Below, in pieces: positions 1 through 12,418 of a stretch of DNA of 64,000 nucleotides. The notes beneath the pieces were generated by a model that saw only the letters and a list, made by a program, of their open reading frames with translations, was not told where the DNA came from and made no database searches. The stretch's first letter is position 1, and each line of letters begins with the position of its first letter. A program made the position numbers and the translations under genes. Origin of the DNA: Owenia fusiformis (Eukaryota > Annelida > Polychaeta > Sabellida > Oweniidae); contig CAIIXF020000004.1 in NCBI GenBank assembly GCA_903813345.2, positions 24,615,985 through 24,679,984 on the forward strand, in the 5' to 3' direction.

Positions 1-993
1 GGTTAGACTTCCGTTCTATGCTTTCGATTCATTGGTTGCAAATTCTCACTATCTGTTATTAATGTAATGAGACCTTACTAGGGGTATTGATGGTACTGAA
101 AATATAGCTTAGCCAAAAGAACAAAGGACAGAGGGTATTTACAAGGATAACAATCGGATAAAATCAACACGGTTTACAACATCAAATATTTATTTACAAC
201 ATATAACAATACATGCATACAGTAATATAAAACGATAAGAGATAAAATGGAAATGCTAATAACGAGATCCAACCCCGGAGCGCCAGAGGGCCATGCCACG
301 CCCTAACTTCCGTTATCGTAATACATCTTACATCAAGTATTTGATCCCAAACTACTACTAGTGATAAAGACAAAGGCGTACCTCGTTGTAATTTACCTAA
401 TGTACTTCCGTATATCAAACCTAGTGCCAATATCCAATACTCAACAAAGCATGGTCCAAAATCCAAACATCAAACAAGAAGCCACAATCACACAGATGGG
501 AAATATGATTGAAATATGAAAGTCAAAATCCTTAATTTACGGCCGTTTAATTTGGCTTAGTTGGCGGTTTGATGAAAACCGCCAAATTAAGCCTCCGCCA
601 ATTTTTGAAAAAATCCCCAGAACTTTTTGATCTCATTGAGAGTTCTTTCAATATTTTGAATGTAGCCCCATTTTTTACATTTTAGCTCGTATATGAACAC
701 ACCCTGTGATCAGAAAAATCAAAACAATTAGTCTATACAATAACAAGGTACCAGAGTTTCTCGCAAGTAGGCCCATGGGCATTTATTTGAAAGATCTAAA
801 GTATATTACTTTTCAGTTCACCCTACTCATCTTAGCTTTATCATTCGTTATACCTCCGCTTGGGGTTGTCACCAAAACGGGGATCATCCATGGGAAAATA
901 GTATACTACTTGAGTTAATGCAAAGCTGGAGTAAATACATGTACATAAGAAAATCTTCAAATGTCCACAGGACATATGCCACATGGCATTGTG
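1..993. other. Non-coding flank downstream of the P450 gene
   Basis: I see no convincing exon here. The short open frames at 194-466 and 706-918 have no splice signals or recognisable motifs. A small imperfect hairpin at about 555-596 (stem halves around GTTGGCGGTTT and AAACCGCCAA) resembles the TTGGCGG-rich ends of the element in the P450 third intron, so it is probably a fragment of that family. Confidence 0.5.
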
Positions 994-999
994 TTTATT
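994..999 (-). promoter_or_regulatory. Possible poly(A) signal of the P450 gene
   Basis: Read on the minus strand this is AATAAA, two bases after the TGA stop codon of the P450. It is followed by GT-rich sequence (about 950-985), as expected downstream of a cleavage site. The 3' UTR would be unusually short, so another distal signal may be used instead. Confidence 0.4.
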
Positions 1000-1001
1000 G
1001 T

Positions 1002-1212
1002 TCACTTTCTCTCCTTTACAACAATGTTGAATTGCCCAGGTAGATTTGTTAATCCATGAACAAACTTGGTTGGGTCTGGATCTGGTGGGTTGTTTTTGTC
1101 TTCAGGGAGAATGTCCAGTTTTTGTAGTAAACTGGTGACAAACAGGAACATTCTCAGTTTGGCCATTGCTTCTCCCAAGCACTCTCGTTTACCAATTCCA
1201 AATGGTAGAAAT
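1002..1212 (-). CDS. P450 exon 6 (haem-binding loop and C-terminus)
   Basis: 211 nt, acceptor TTCTTAG. The first base completes a serine codon from exon 5. It encodes the haem signature FLPFGIGKRECLGE, with cysteine as the axial thiolate, the L-helix, and the C-terminal strands ending in KERK and TGA. Confidence 0.93.
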
Positions 1213-4200
1213 CTAAGAAAAACAAAGTAAAACATAATAAAGACAACCCAGTCCTTTACACAAGCTCCGTAGGTTAATAAATCATAGCAGATATGTACAT
1301 GCAATTGAGAATACAAAGAGCGGAAACCTGAATTAACACATTTGAAATTTGTGTTTGTATGATCAGAGGTCATTAGGTCTGTTGCATCAGTACAACTTAC
1401 GATTTTCGTTCATATGCTGACAGAAGTTTGCCATCATCATCCAGGAATCTTTCCACCTTGAATTCATATGGCTCATCAAAGTACTTCTCATCATGGTGTA
1501 AGGCCCATAGGTTCATCCAAACCTTGTCAAACAAATAACAATAGTAATTTATTGAATTCTACAAGACATTGACTATAGATATCTGACAGTATTCCCCATC
1601 AGAAACAGATTTGAAATATCTTTAACTTAAACTTGCAGCTCTACCCATTATCCTTTTCTGTACACAGCCAATATAATTCGAAAACATTCGGCGCTGTTCC
1701 GGCACCGTTGCGGCACTGAAACCTTTCGACTTCAAAATTTGGCACCGGACTAGTCAGTCCATTTGGTGCCTAAATTGGACCGAAATTTGGCACCGAAACG
1801 TCGTCGAAAATCAGATTGCATTTTGGGGGTGTAGACAGGAATTTTCTTTTTACGTTTCTCTTACCATTGTTCCACATGGTACTTTGTAACCACCCACACT
1901 GGTGTCACATAGGGTTTTATGGGGGAGAGACAACGTCGTAGTTGTGCTGTAGCGAAGAATTTCCAGAACTGCAGCTTCTGAATATGGCATGTTATGCCTA
2001 TCTGCAAAAGTTGGCAGTCGGCCATCACCGATGACATCATCAATTTCAGCTTGTATTTTTTTCTGGACGTCAGGTTTGTTGACCAAAATCAACAGAAATG
2101 CTTCCAAAGTTGTGGATGTTGTTATTATTCCTATTCAAAAAATACAAACACAATACTGTAGATACACTTGATTTGACGCATCTTAATTTGGCTGATTTGC
2201 TCAATTTCAAACATTGGCAGCTTTTTAATTTGGCGGAGTTGGGACTGAGCTAAGGTTTTATCATAGATCTGAAAATAAACATTTCAGATTCATGTGTTCT
2301 GCTTTCAGTAAGTCTTGGTATAGCACTGACATCCAAATAGGAAAATACTTACACAAGCGAAATAATTACATATTCCCTATAGTAGATGGGTTAACTGCAT
2401 TTTAGGGGGTCTGGACTTCAATCTATGATGCAAACGTTTCCTTTGGCATAAGAGTACCTTAGGACCATAGAAACAAATTTATCCAAAGACACACGCCAGA
2501 TGGCGCTTTATATTGGAAATATTCACATTTTTCAAAATGGCCGCCAAAAATACAACGGAGACAATATATTTTCTTCTCTGCATACTATATTGATAGGATT
2601 GGTGCATAAATATACATTTGTGGGTGAAGAATCAATTTAGTGTGGGTTTGTGTCTTGAAAATGAGAAACTTACTTTTTGTATTAAAAATATGCCTTTTTC
2701 AAAATGGCTGCCAGAGATATGATATCTTAACTTGTATGCATGCTACAATAGTAAGATTGATGTCCAAGTATACATTAATGGGTAGTAGAATCCATTTGAT
2801 AAGGTTTATTGTCTTTATTTTCCCAACGAAGAAAGTTCAGTGGGGATATAGAAAAGCCCTCCGTCCGTCAGTCTGTCAGTCCATCGTCTGTCTTATGTAT
2901 GATTTTGCAATTATTTTCAGATTCCTTCAAAGTAGGCTATGGCCATATGTACTCAATTAAATTGAAGATGATGTTAATTTTATGATTAATGCCTCATAAA
3001 ATTCAAAATGTCCCAGAGAAGGAGTTCATTAGCTATACTAGATATGTTGTCAAGGTATGGTTACATTATATTAAGTGAGATCTCAATTATTTGTCTAAAT
3101 AGGTTTTTTAGCATTGACTTAATGGTCACCGTAATGTTAAAATCAGTGGAAATTCTGATATTGTACTGTATGTCTATTAGTAAACAAACATGTTCACCTT
3201 TTATTGAAAATGTATGCCCTTTTCTCAATGGCAGTGGAAAATATTAAAACAAATTATATCTAACAAGGGCTCTTAAACTTCTTCAAAAGTGTAGTGTTGA
3301 ATATCAATTTGCGATGACGGAAACTATGCTGAAAACTATGGATAGCATGGGAGATGCGGTTTTCAACTTCAGCGCATTTCAAATAACGTCCCCTTTAAAG
3401 TAATTGTTGATATAAAGTGAAGAAACTTTTGATATGTTTTAATTGAGAAAAAGAGGAGATGAAGAGGGTTCTGCAATACTGTCATTATATGCAGCCCTTG
3501 AAATCTATTCCGATCTTAAGATTTTCTCTCGCCAGAAGGTTTCTGGCCCTTTCTAACTATAGGTGCATATGTATGTCTCTCCTGCGTGGTTTCTATCTAT
3601 CACATTTCTCTCTTATGTATGTTGCATTGCAACAACTAAAGTTGCACTACCATTGCAGATGCATATTAATTGCAAGTTACTAAAGAGACTCTTGTCTTTC
3701 TGGTGAATTTGAGTAAAAGGAACATTGGAAAATAAATACACATTTGCTGTGTTAAGGCGAAAACAATTATTTTTAAGGCTCATAATCCAATTAGCTAGAT
3801 GTGAGTAGTAACAATCTTTATTTTTGTCATTAAAAAATCAAAATTCAGTCTAACTGATGTTGAATTTGGAATCGTCGTGAAGAAATACATCAAGAAATGT
3901 AGTTTTGAAATGAGTCCATCAACTTTAAAATTGAATTTTCTTGTCTTTTCTTAAATGTGACATTTAGGTCAGGGAGATTCCCCATAGTCCCCATGTTGTA
4001 AAACACAAAAAGTGAAATATCTTTTCTTGTGTTGTGCAGATAATATTTTCTTTTACTGGAGATATTTTAATTTGCACAGCTATCATATACAAAAGAGTAA
4101 TATGAAATGTGAACCCCTAAAAATAAAGAATATTCAAGTTTAAGGGAACTTAGTGATACCCTGCAATATTATTTCACCCGAATTAACCGCCCAGTGGGGA

Positions 4201-7200
4201 AAATGGTAACTACCTACTTGCATCTGTCGTAATTTAACAGATTTTACATTCCCAAAAATGTAGATTTTGAAGCCAATTTTATGAAATATTATGCCCAGAA
4301 GCAAAGAAACTTTTAGCAAAGATACAATTTTTGTTAGCAAAGATACAATCTTTGTTATCAAATTTGTAAGCAAAGATACAATCTTTGTTATATTTTCAGC
4401 TGCATATATTTCAAATATAAAATGAAAACTATAATCTCACAAGACTTAATGAAATTGATTCTCCTACCCCATAAATATAAAATTTTGACACCAATCGTAT
4501 CAGTGTAGCATACACTGATGTGAAGATATCATCATTGTTATATTTCTGGTGGCCATTTTGAGAAACACATAATTTCCAATAAAGTAAAAATTCTTATTAT
4601 GAAAGACCTATTTAAATGGATTCGACACCACTCTTATCATTGTAGCAATCTTTGAAGCGAAGATATCATCTTTGTTATATTTCTGGCAGCCATTTTGAAA
4701 ATAATGCATATATTTTGAATATAAAGTGCAAGTGATGAAGTTATTAGACTCCAAACCTAATTAAATAGATTCTACAACTACATTAATGTATTTTTGACAC
4801 CACTCTTATAATTGTAGCATGCATAGAAGCAAAACTATTGTCTCTGATGTATTTTTGGCGGCCATTTTGAAAAATGTGTATATTTCCAAAACAAAGCGCC
4901 ATCTAGCTTGTGTCTTTGGATAAATTTGTTTCTATTGCCCTAAGGTATTTCCATGCCAGAGGGGACATTTTGTAAGGTAAGATATCTTAATTTGTAAGTA
5001 TTCGTAAGGTAAGATATCTTCTTCGTTATATTTCTGGCAGTCATTTTGAAAAACGCATATATTTTGAATATAAAGTCGAAGATCTTAATTTTCAAGACTC
5101 AAGATCTTATAAAATAGATTCTACGACTACATCCCTGTATTTTTTGACACCAATCTTATAATTGTAGCATGCACAGAAGCAAAGATATTGTCTCTGATGT
5201 ATTTTTGGCGGCCATTTTGAAAAATGTGTATATTTCCAATATAAAGCGCCATCTAGCTTGTGTCTTTGGATGAATTTATTTCTATTGCCCTAAGGTACTT
5301 CCATGCCAAATGGGACATTTGCATCATACAATGAAGTCCAAATGTAGTTAACCCATCTACTACTAGGGATTTTCCAAAATACATCTGAAAATTGGCGGAT
5401 TTTTAATTTGGTGGATTTTTCCAATCCGCCAATCCATCAAATTAAAAACGTAGCCAAATTAAGTGTATCTACAGTATCAGGATTGCATTTCACAGAATCA
5501 TGTACAGTCCATGTATTGGGTTTATTTTGATGAATGGAGATTTCAACTTACTCTTGACAAATTGCATAGGGTGACCATAACATTTTAATGGTAGATGGAT
5601 TGATGCATAATAATTTAGAAAATGATAGTTTGAAAGTAGAAGAAAGAAAATAGTTTTACATATGGGATGAGAGGCTGACAAATACGTATGAACTACCTAT
5701 TCAAAATGACGAGTGATTTGAAACAAATGTTCAAATTTTGGTTGGACTTGATACTTTGGGGAGTTGCCATTTTATAGTTTACCAGCTAAAAGAAGGTTCT
5801 GCATAACTCCAAAGACCTCATCTCTTGTGATGTCTCCTTGTTCATAATGTTGCTGCAGCACTTCGCTTACACTTCTAGACTTTTCACTGGGCAAGCTCAA
5901 CTGACAAAAAATGACAAATGACATTAAAGGAATTTCCCTTGCCAAACCATTTCTCTCATGATATGGTAGCTGTAACCATATATGTACTTTCCATGTCTAG
6001 TAAAACATGGGGAAATGTTTTGATTTGGTCGATCATTAAAAAATGTAGCGTCTATTTCCAATGTCATTGACTCTCAACTGTATATAACAATGCAAGTCAG
6101 CTGACACTCTTACCTTTCAAAAGTATACTGGAACCTGATGACAAATTGGACTTTGAACCATTTCTTTGCTCAACAATGTAATTTTCAATAACAACTCATA
6201 AAAACTCTTCAGCCTTATTCGTTTTTAAACTGATGCCTTTTTCTTTTTTTCTTTCTCCAACCTTACCTTGTTCTCAGCTTTTTTCATCCAAGATGAAAAC
6301 AATTTATCTCGCTTCACAACAAATTCCTTTAAAGTTTTGAAAGTCTCGTTTCCGAAGAATCTGAGCCAAGGAAATGTGTCAAGCTCAGCGCCTGGTCCTG
6401 ATGGTGCAAGACTTTTACCGATCTCTACCATGAAATGTACGGAATGGAAGTCGTCTGAGTTCTCATCAATGCGTTCTCCAACCAGCTTAAATCAAAATAT
6501 GTAAAATGTTTAAAAATATAAAAAATTAAACTCTTAAGGCTTCCTCTATGGATATAATGCATGAGTACGTATGCACTCATTCTTTAGATTTTTATTCTGG
6601 TCATGGTGTTTTCAACATGCATGAGGTTTACAAATTGGTCAATTGGGGCGTCATAGAAATGTCATTGATTGACTTATTAGCGAAGTGGTCAACTAACTTA
6701 CCAGACTCGACATGATATTTGCTATGCAGTTAACGACAGTTTCTCGGGGGTCAAAGGGAGTATCACCATTACTTTTGAATCTCATAATGCAGTCTTGGAT
6801 CTCATCAGATGCCAATAAAGCAATTCTGTCCATGCCGTCCCCAAATTGCTTGAGGCCTCGATGAGCAATTTTTCGAACTTTTTTCCAGCCATGAGACAAA
6901 TCTCGGAATCCAATGTCTTTATCACCTCCAGGAGTAAAAAAGTTGAGCCTCCATGAATACGGTCGTCCTGCAAAATCCTCTGATAATAGGGCTTCTCTTA
7001 CGACATCATTTTCATTCAACACAACGATTTCTTCATTGAATATTTGAATTTTAAAAACACCACCATATTTCTTGCTCCATTTGTGTAACTGGTCATATGG
7101 AGTTTGTGAACTAAGTTCAAAGGCATTACCAAATATGGGCACTCCTTTTGGACCTGGAATATCCAATCGTTTCAAAACCTTTTGTATAATCCACAATAAA

Positions 7201-7235
7201 ATCAGAGAAAATATGAAAAGGATGACTGGCAGCAT
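1002..7235 (-). CDS. Cytochrome P450 monooxygenase, complete six-exon gene (clan 2, CYP17/CYP1/CYP2-like)
   Basis: A microsomal haem-thiolate monooxygenase. Exons on the minus strand are 7235-6702, 6485-6267, 5900-5783, 2130-1865, 1522-1401 and 1212-1002. They sum to 1470 nt (489 codons plus TGA), the normal P450 length. All introns are GT-AG and every junction keeps frame (phases 0, 0, 1, 0, 2). Seen in the protein: an N-terminal hydrophobic anchor, the proline hinge IPGPKGVPIFGN, C-helix WKKVRK, an I-helix reading AGIITT, K-helix ExxR as EILR, the VERF segment, and the haem loop FGIGKRECLG with its cysteine ligand. The K-helix to beta region and haem loop look most like CYP17/CYP1/CYP2 (clan 2), whose members oxidise steroids and xenobiotics; the substrate here is unknown. 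The I-helix lacks the usual acidic residue before TT. No frameshift or stop is seen, so the gene is probably functional. Confidence 0.93.
1401..1522 (-). CDS. P450 exon 5 (PERF region)
   Basis: 122 nt, acceptor GACAAG, donor GTAAGT, ending in phase 2. It encodes WMNLWALHHDEKYF and the PERF-type motif as VERFLD, which normally sits about 25 residues before the haem loop. Confidence 0.9.
1865..2130 (-). CDS. P450 exon 4 (I-helix to K-helix)
   Basis: 266 nt, acceptor GAATAG, donor GTAAGA. It completes the I-helix glycine codon split by the intron, then reads IITTSTTLEAF, the ExxR motif (EILR) and the PHKTLCDTSVGGYKVPCGT segment. The intron before it is 3.65 kb and mostly transposon. Confidence 0.92.
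2156..5474. mobile_element. TA-flanked long-inverted-repeat DNA transposon in P450 intron 3
   Basis: The ends read CTGTAGATACACTT inward from both sides, each flanked by TA (2154-2155 and 5475-5476), as in Tc1/mariner-type insertions. The inverted similarity reaches several hundred bases inward: 2400-2640 is mirrored by 5150-5375. The right part also has about four direct copies of a roughly 170-bp unit (4385-5190) built around GGCGGCCATTTTGAAAAA. No transposase is visible, so it is non-autonomous. A stretch at 2840-2890 (CCGTCCGTCAGTCTG) recurs in inverted, diverged form near 61.83 kb. Confidence 0.75.
5783..5900 (-). CDS. P450 exon 3 (start of I-helix)
   Basis: 118 nt, acceptor TGTCAG, donor GTAAAC, ending in phase 1. 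It encodes the G/H region (SEKSRSVSEVLQQHYEQ) and the start of the I-helix (VMQNLLLAG). It was found by splice phase and motif, because it has no start codon and is short. Confidence 0.9.
6267..6485 (-). CDS. P450 exon 2
   Basis: 73 codons, acceptor TTTAAG, donor GTAAGG, both in phase 0. It begins with residues LVGERIDENSDDF, which continue exon 1 exactly as in clan-2 P450s (the E- to F-helix region). The exon stops before a lysine-rich read-through that is intronic. Confidence 0.9.
6702..7235 (-). CDS. P450 exon 1 (membrane anchor to C-helix)
   Basis: 178 codons from the ATG at 7235. It encodes the signal anchor (first 20 or so residues, highly hydrophobic), the proline-rich hinge and the C-helix WxxxR motif. 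It ends with a complete codon before the donor GTAAGT. I chose this ATG because the anchor follows directly and the total length then fits the family. Confidence 0.92.
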
Positions 7236-7300
7236 TTTGGATGCTTGTAAATCTCCGTCTTAGCCTTTCATACAAACTCTTATCTTTGTTGTTACATAGT

Positions 7301-7307
7301 TTATATA
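7301..7307 (-). promoter_or_regulatory. TATA-like box upstream of the P450
   Basis: TATATAA on the minus strand, about 66-72 bases upstream of the P450 ATG. The spacing would suit a short 5' UTR. In such AT-rich DNA a chance match is quite possible. Confidence 0.25.
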
Positions 7308-7852
7308 ATTTTCAGTTATAAATTAACCCAAGAACAACATGCATTATGTTTTATAAGCACTCTACAGTTAAATTGTATGTGTTGAAACTTTAAATTACAT
7401 GACAGATATTAACTCCTCCAAGACAATGAATTTGACAAACAGATTCGCTCAATATTTTGCTTTGCCACTGAAATAACATTTTTAGAATGTGTTTTAACAA
7501 TTTTTTATAATACTGTACTGGTCCCGAAAATGGCTAAGGTGATAGAATGATAATATCAAACCCCTTGGCCCTGCATGTAAGGCATTGTAGACTAATTAAT
7601 TTCAAAGATACAGTGTGAGACCCCCCTGTCCAAAAATTCTTTCTGAATCATGCAGTTTTCACCATTCTGAACACTTTTCAAGTGATTTTGGTTCAAAATG
7701 GCCAAATGTGAACCCCGGGAAATTTTTAAAGTCAATTCCCCTTGGCAAAAGCTGACTAAAGACCTGCGATCCTATACCTCCCACCCTCCCTGATATATTC
7801 AAACTGTCAAGACCTGTCAACAACACTAAAGAAGTGTACTATTTGTTTTCAG
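7308..7852. other. Non-coding gap upstream of the P450
   Basis: AT-rich sequence between the P450 start and a small exon-like stretch on the other strand. I see no RNA gene or clear transposon end in it. Confidence 0.4.
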
Positions 7853-7957
7853 GAAATGGATGCAGATGAAAGGAGGAGGATGGAAGAAGAAAACAGAAGA
7901 CTCCAGTCTATGCCAACATGGAAACGAAATCTTGTTTTGAAAAAACGAGATGGTTAG
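7853..7957 (+). CDS. Possible terminal exon of an unknown protein (PTWKRNLVLKK tail)
   Basis: A clean acceptor (TTTGTTTTCAG) is followed by 34 codons and TAG. The peptide is an acidic and basic helix (MDADERRRMEEENRRLQ) ending in MPTWKRNLVLKKRDG. A P-x-W-K-R-x-L motif next to a charged helix is found in some actin-associated adaptor proteins such as espins, but the match is too short to name a family. Any upstream exons would have to lie beyond or inside the oppositely oriented P450 locus; none was found. It may be a gene fragment. Confidence 0.35.
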   Translation, partial: EMDADERRRMEEENRRLQSMPTWKRNLVLKKRDG

Positions 7958-10734
7958 ATACATCTCTGACATTTAAACAGTTAATATCAATCAAAATGTT
8001 TTTGACTGCATTTTGAATTCATAATAATGCGACACTAGAAAATTAAGGATTGTTCAGAATATTTTAATATGAAATGGATTGGACTATAGTGTGCTGCCAC
8101 CTATTAGTCAACTGTGCTGCCATCTGTGGGTAAAAACTGAATTATGGACAGTTGTCATGGTAACTTTGTATACATACTGATAAAACCAGCTGGCAAAGAT
8201 CAATATACGGATATGACTTTTTATTTAGTTTTATTTATTTAGTACAAATATATTAATTCTTGAATCCAAGGTGAAATTCTGAAACCTTCCTCAATTTTGA
8301 AATCCCAAATCGATTTTGTTACTGTGACTTCATCATTTCCATGGTAACTATGCATACAATAGATATAGGGATTTTATGTTTAGCCTATTACACATGTACA
8401 GACTGGAATCTGATAAATGTACAATTCCAAATATTGTATGACAGGGCCAACCTTAAAATGTACAAAATTGTATGACAGGGCCAACCTTGAAATGTACAAA
8501 ATTGTATGACAGATCCAACCTTAAAGCTGTTTATATTTCTAACCATGACATAACTTTAATGGAGGTGAAATCTGTTTATATCAAAGCAGTGTCTCTACTA
8601 ATGTCTATCTAAATTTTATATTCATATACATAAGGGGAGATATAGAAATTGGTGAAAATGTCATATAGATTTCTATGTGCTATTATACATTTATCCAACA
8701 TTTATTCACTCTTTGGTCAAGATATGATATTTTCCCCTCTCTTGAGCTTTCACAATGAGAGTAATAAGATGGAAAAATATTGTGCTTACAAAATCGCAAT
8801 TAGAGATATCTTATGTTATATGATAAGGTGTTATCTTATAAAACAGTGGTTAACAGTTTGCATGTATATCAGTACATGTGTCTATTTACATTTAAAAATG
8901 TAAATAATTAGAAATGTAAGTAATGATTATTATGCAGTCTGTTGACACTAATTTTGCATATTCATTTTTAAATGTGATGTCATTTGAAATGTAGGATGAA
9001 TTGTATGAGATGTTAAGGCAGTATCCAAATATAAATAGGTGAGGCAAACTTAAATAGGCGAGGCAAAATTAGATAAGTGAGGCAAAGAGGATATTTTAAT
9101 TGCATGGGACATAATATTTACAATTTTAGTTGAAAAATATAAAGATATTTTCTCCGACAGTTTTGGCAAGGAACTGGCTCATAGCTAGCTACACCAAGTA
9201 GATGTTGTTTTTATTCTTAAAGTATTCATTTTGTACTTATGTACTTTGATTTTAATGTAAGACAAGGGTCATCAAAACTCTCTAAATTGAGATACTTTGA
9301 TGAATTTATAGGCATCGGTTAAAAAGAAACTCTGGCCAAAAGGTGTCCACATTTTGAAGAATGCCGTTTATTGAGGAGTTTACATAGGTTTACTCTATTT
9401 ACACTATTATCCGTAACAATGTACAGTATTTATCCCTTCATCGTTCAGTTTTTACATCAGATTCTGAAGATAAGGTTTTAACTACTTGGTTGAAAGAAAG
9501 ATGGCAGCTAGGTGGTCTATATGAATCATACTGCCATCTTTCTATCAATACAGAATCTATATTTTTAAATCCAAAGGTTTTGGTGTTAGCACCAAATGTT
9601 TTTGTATGTATGTTGTTCCCTGTTTTGATTCAGGCCTTGCATCAAGAGAAAATTTTTGATTTTATCAAATTAAATGCTACATGTGCACTCTTTTTTTCAT
9701 GATTTGGCATGAAAAAAGATGATCACTATTTCTGTATAGTTATTTTGGCAGTGTATACTAAAAGTTATAGCCCTATAAAATAAGAGTCTCAAATTGTAAG
9801 TCATCTCAATGATAAAACAAGCATCACAATCTTACCAAATGAATTAAATTTTTATTTGGCCTAGAGATTTTGCTGTTAAAATATTGAACCAACCAAGAAT
9901 TGTGTTAAGTTTATCTGCAAACATGAAAAATTATGTTAGTAGTATATAAATGTTTATTAATTTATGTACTATGTATAGGTACAGTGGATAGTAATACATC
10001 ATAATAAAACATTAACAAAACGTGCATTGTCATGTTTTATATTTTAAGCATATTCGTCAAAATATTTCCAAACATTCTAAACTTGTATCTCAACTTCAGG
10101 CCCGTAGCCTGGATTTGCCAAGGGGGGTTCATTTTTCAAAAAATTTCCAGGGGGGGTTCACATTTGACAATTTTTGCCAAAATATGGCTTAAATCACTCC
10201 AACCCATCTGAATTGTGAAATAACTTTAAAAAATCTGAGATAGTGGCTGAATTCCAATGAGCGCATGTGTGACTTTTATGAAAATTTTAATGGTTTCGAT
10301 TATTCACACAACGAGACATCCATTGATAATTATATTTAATTCAGAGAAACAAAATACAGGAGTTGATAACAACTAAAAAGAAAATCAGCAATATTTTTCA
10401 AATTTTTTGTATGTGCACTTATTGGAATCTTTAACTATTTCTAAAATTTCGCACTGTGTACTAGTTGGAACGTAAAAAATATTGAAAAAGTATAGAGGGG
10501 TCGTTCAACAGAAATCTCTGCCGTTTGAATGCAGCTCAGTAAAAAGTAGAATTCGGTCAATCAGAGCATTTTAGAGAGAATGGTCGATTAACTTTTGACA
10601 ACTTGAAATTATCATCTTTTAACAATTCTTCACAATTAGTACTCATGCATGGAATGTTTTAATTGTAGTTTCTTTATTTAACACAAATCCATGTATCAAA
10701 AAGCAAAAGCCTTTTCTGGGTCACCGCGAATGGC
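7958..10734. other. AT-rich non-coding region with one small tandem repeat
   Basis: The only structure I can support is the 34-bp repeat at 8434-8530. Open frames here are short and lack splice signals or motifs. Confidence 0.4.
8434..8530. repeat. 34-bp tandem repeat, about 2.8 copies
   Basis: Three consecutive units contain TTGTATGACAGGGCCAACC, at spacing 34 bases; the last copy has GATCC for GGGCC. The repeat is short and has no recognisable function. Confidence 0.85.
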
Positions 10735-11092
10735 ATGATTTCCTCGAGTCTCTTCAGTTGCATGGCAACCATACTGGGACCGATTCGCGTCGTTCCACTA
10801 CTGCCCTTGGTGGGGGCCCGCTACCATACTATATGACTCCCGGAGTTTACTAAAGCACGTTAGTGGAGGAACCAACCACAGTCTCACAATCTGTCTCCGG
10901 CAAGAGCGGCCAGAGAACCAACCCATGCCAAGGGCCGGTAAACGGTTGGACCTTCGGACCGGATGTCCGTAGTGACAATGATCAACAACTCCGTACCTGG
11001 GGCTCGAACGCGGGACCTCCGTATCCCACGACGTTCAACCGCAAAGTAGCCTCAGTCTACGCCACTAGGCTACCCTGTTTAGGTGTTAGAAC
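10735..11092 (-). mobile_element. tRNA-derived SINE
   Basis: On the minus strand a Pol III internal promoter is visible: A box TAGCCTAGTGG at 11072-11062 and B box GCGTTCGAGCC at 11011-11001. The remainder is a GC-rich body that stands out from the AT-rich flanks and runs to about 10735. The wide spacing between the boxes suits a degenerate tRNA head with a long variable region. No cloverleaf survives, so this is a SINE and not a working tRNA gene. The lower boundary is approximate. Confidence 0.7.
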
Positions 11093-11863
11093 TGCTAAAA
11101 AATAATGTAGTTGTTATAATTATTTTGCTTTGCTGAACATGGAACTACTACCCATGCTTAATTAGTCCAATCTCTAAATGGTTTAATCGGGATAGAAGTT
11201 TGAAAGCAGTTCCAAACGACCTCCAATTCAAGATTCACCATCAACTCTTGCAAATGTGTACGGGCTGTAAATTGATTATATAAATAGATGGTAAAAGAAA
11301 TCGAGATCCAACTTTGAATATCAGGAAGGGGAAACATTCCAATTATAAGACTTATTTGGAACGTTGTTGCATTTGTGCTCAAATATTAATTACGTCTCAA
11401 AGAAAATGAAAAGGTAACACCAGCTGACGAGTGAAAACAACGTTCTGTATAAAGATATGCCAATATTGGTCAATACCACGATAAGTGAATAGATTTGGGT
11501 GATTTGTATCAAGGAAAAATTAGCTATTATGGCAAATTACTTCAAGAACAATCCGATTGCGTTAATTACGAACACGGGATTACGACATGTAGAAGGAATC
11601 GTATTCATATATTTCAGATTCACTCCATTTCTCAGTGATCTGAAATCGGTTCAAATGAGTCGAGAACAAAATCAATAAAATCATAGTTTTTTTTTAATTA
11701 CTTGAAAAAACATTTGGCCTCGGATAAAACTGTCTCTTGTCATAGTCGACCCTGTCTTCGACGTCAAAAATATCAGAGACATAACATATCTTCAGAGACA
11801 TGTTTTATATAAGTTTATGACGTTGCCTGGCACATGTGAACCTTTTAGATCAAGAAACTAAAT

Positions 11864-12127
11864 CACAGTTCCACAACTAGTTACTTTGACGGAACATCAA
11901 TGTAACAAAAGTGATGGTATTAATGCATGAAATACAACTTTATTTCAAAATCAAATTCCAAACCGAGAGTTTCTAAAAGCTAGACTATATTGTCTAACTT
12001 TGTGGCAAATGATAATTCGCAACATGACTTGTGAGTTTAAATCGAGAAAACAAAAAACTCGTATCCAGGAAGTTCATCCTTTTTGTTACATTGACGTTCC
12101 GTCAAAGTAACTAGTTGTGGAACAGTG
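11864..12127. mobile_element. 264-bp MITE with 47-bp terminal inverted repeats
   Basis: The ends read CACAGTTCCACAACTAGTTA and its inverse CACTGTTCCACAACTAGTTA, and the inverted match continues for about 47 bases. A five-base direct repeat TAAAT lies immediately outside each end (11859-11863 and 12128-12132), a likely target-site duplication. There is no coding capacity. Confidence 0.85.
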
Positions 12128-12418
12128 TAAATATTAGGAATAAGAAGAGATTGAAGGTGTAAACTTTTTAAAGCAATCTCAAAAATGCTAATGTTTCCCT
12201 TCCAGTTCAAACCATAGGTCTTGGGCCGATAAAGAGAAGTTAGTATAAACACAATTTGATTTCCCTGTCCTCTTTATTAAAAAATACTATCGCCCCTAAT
12301 AGCCTAATGTCCGATATTCGAGAATTAAAAAATGTTTTATTTCAAGTTTATGCTCATCTCGAAAAGTATTCATGTTTTCTTGAATCGATACTTCGTCTAC
12401 GTCTGCCGTCACCTTGTT

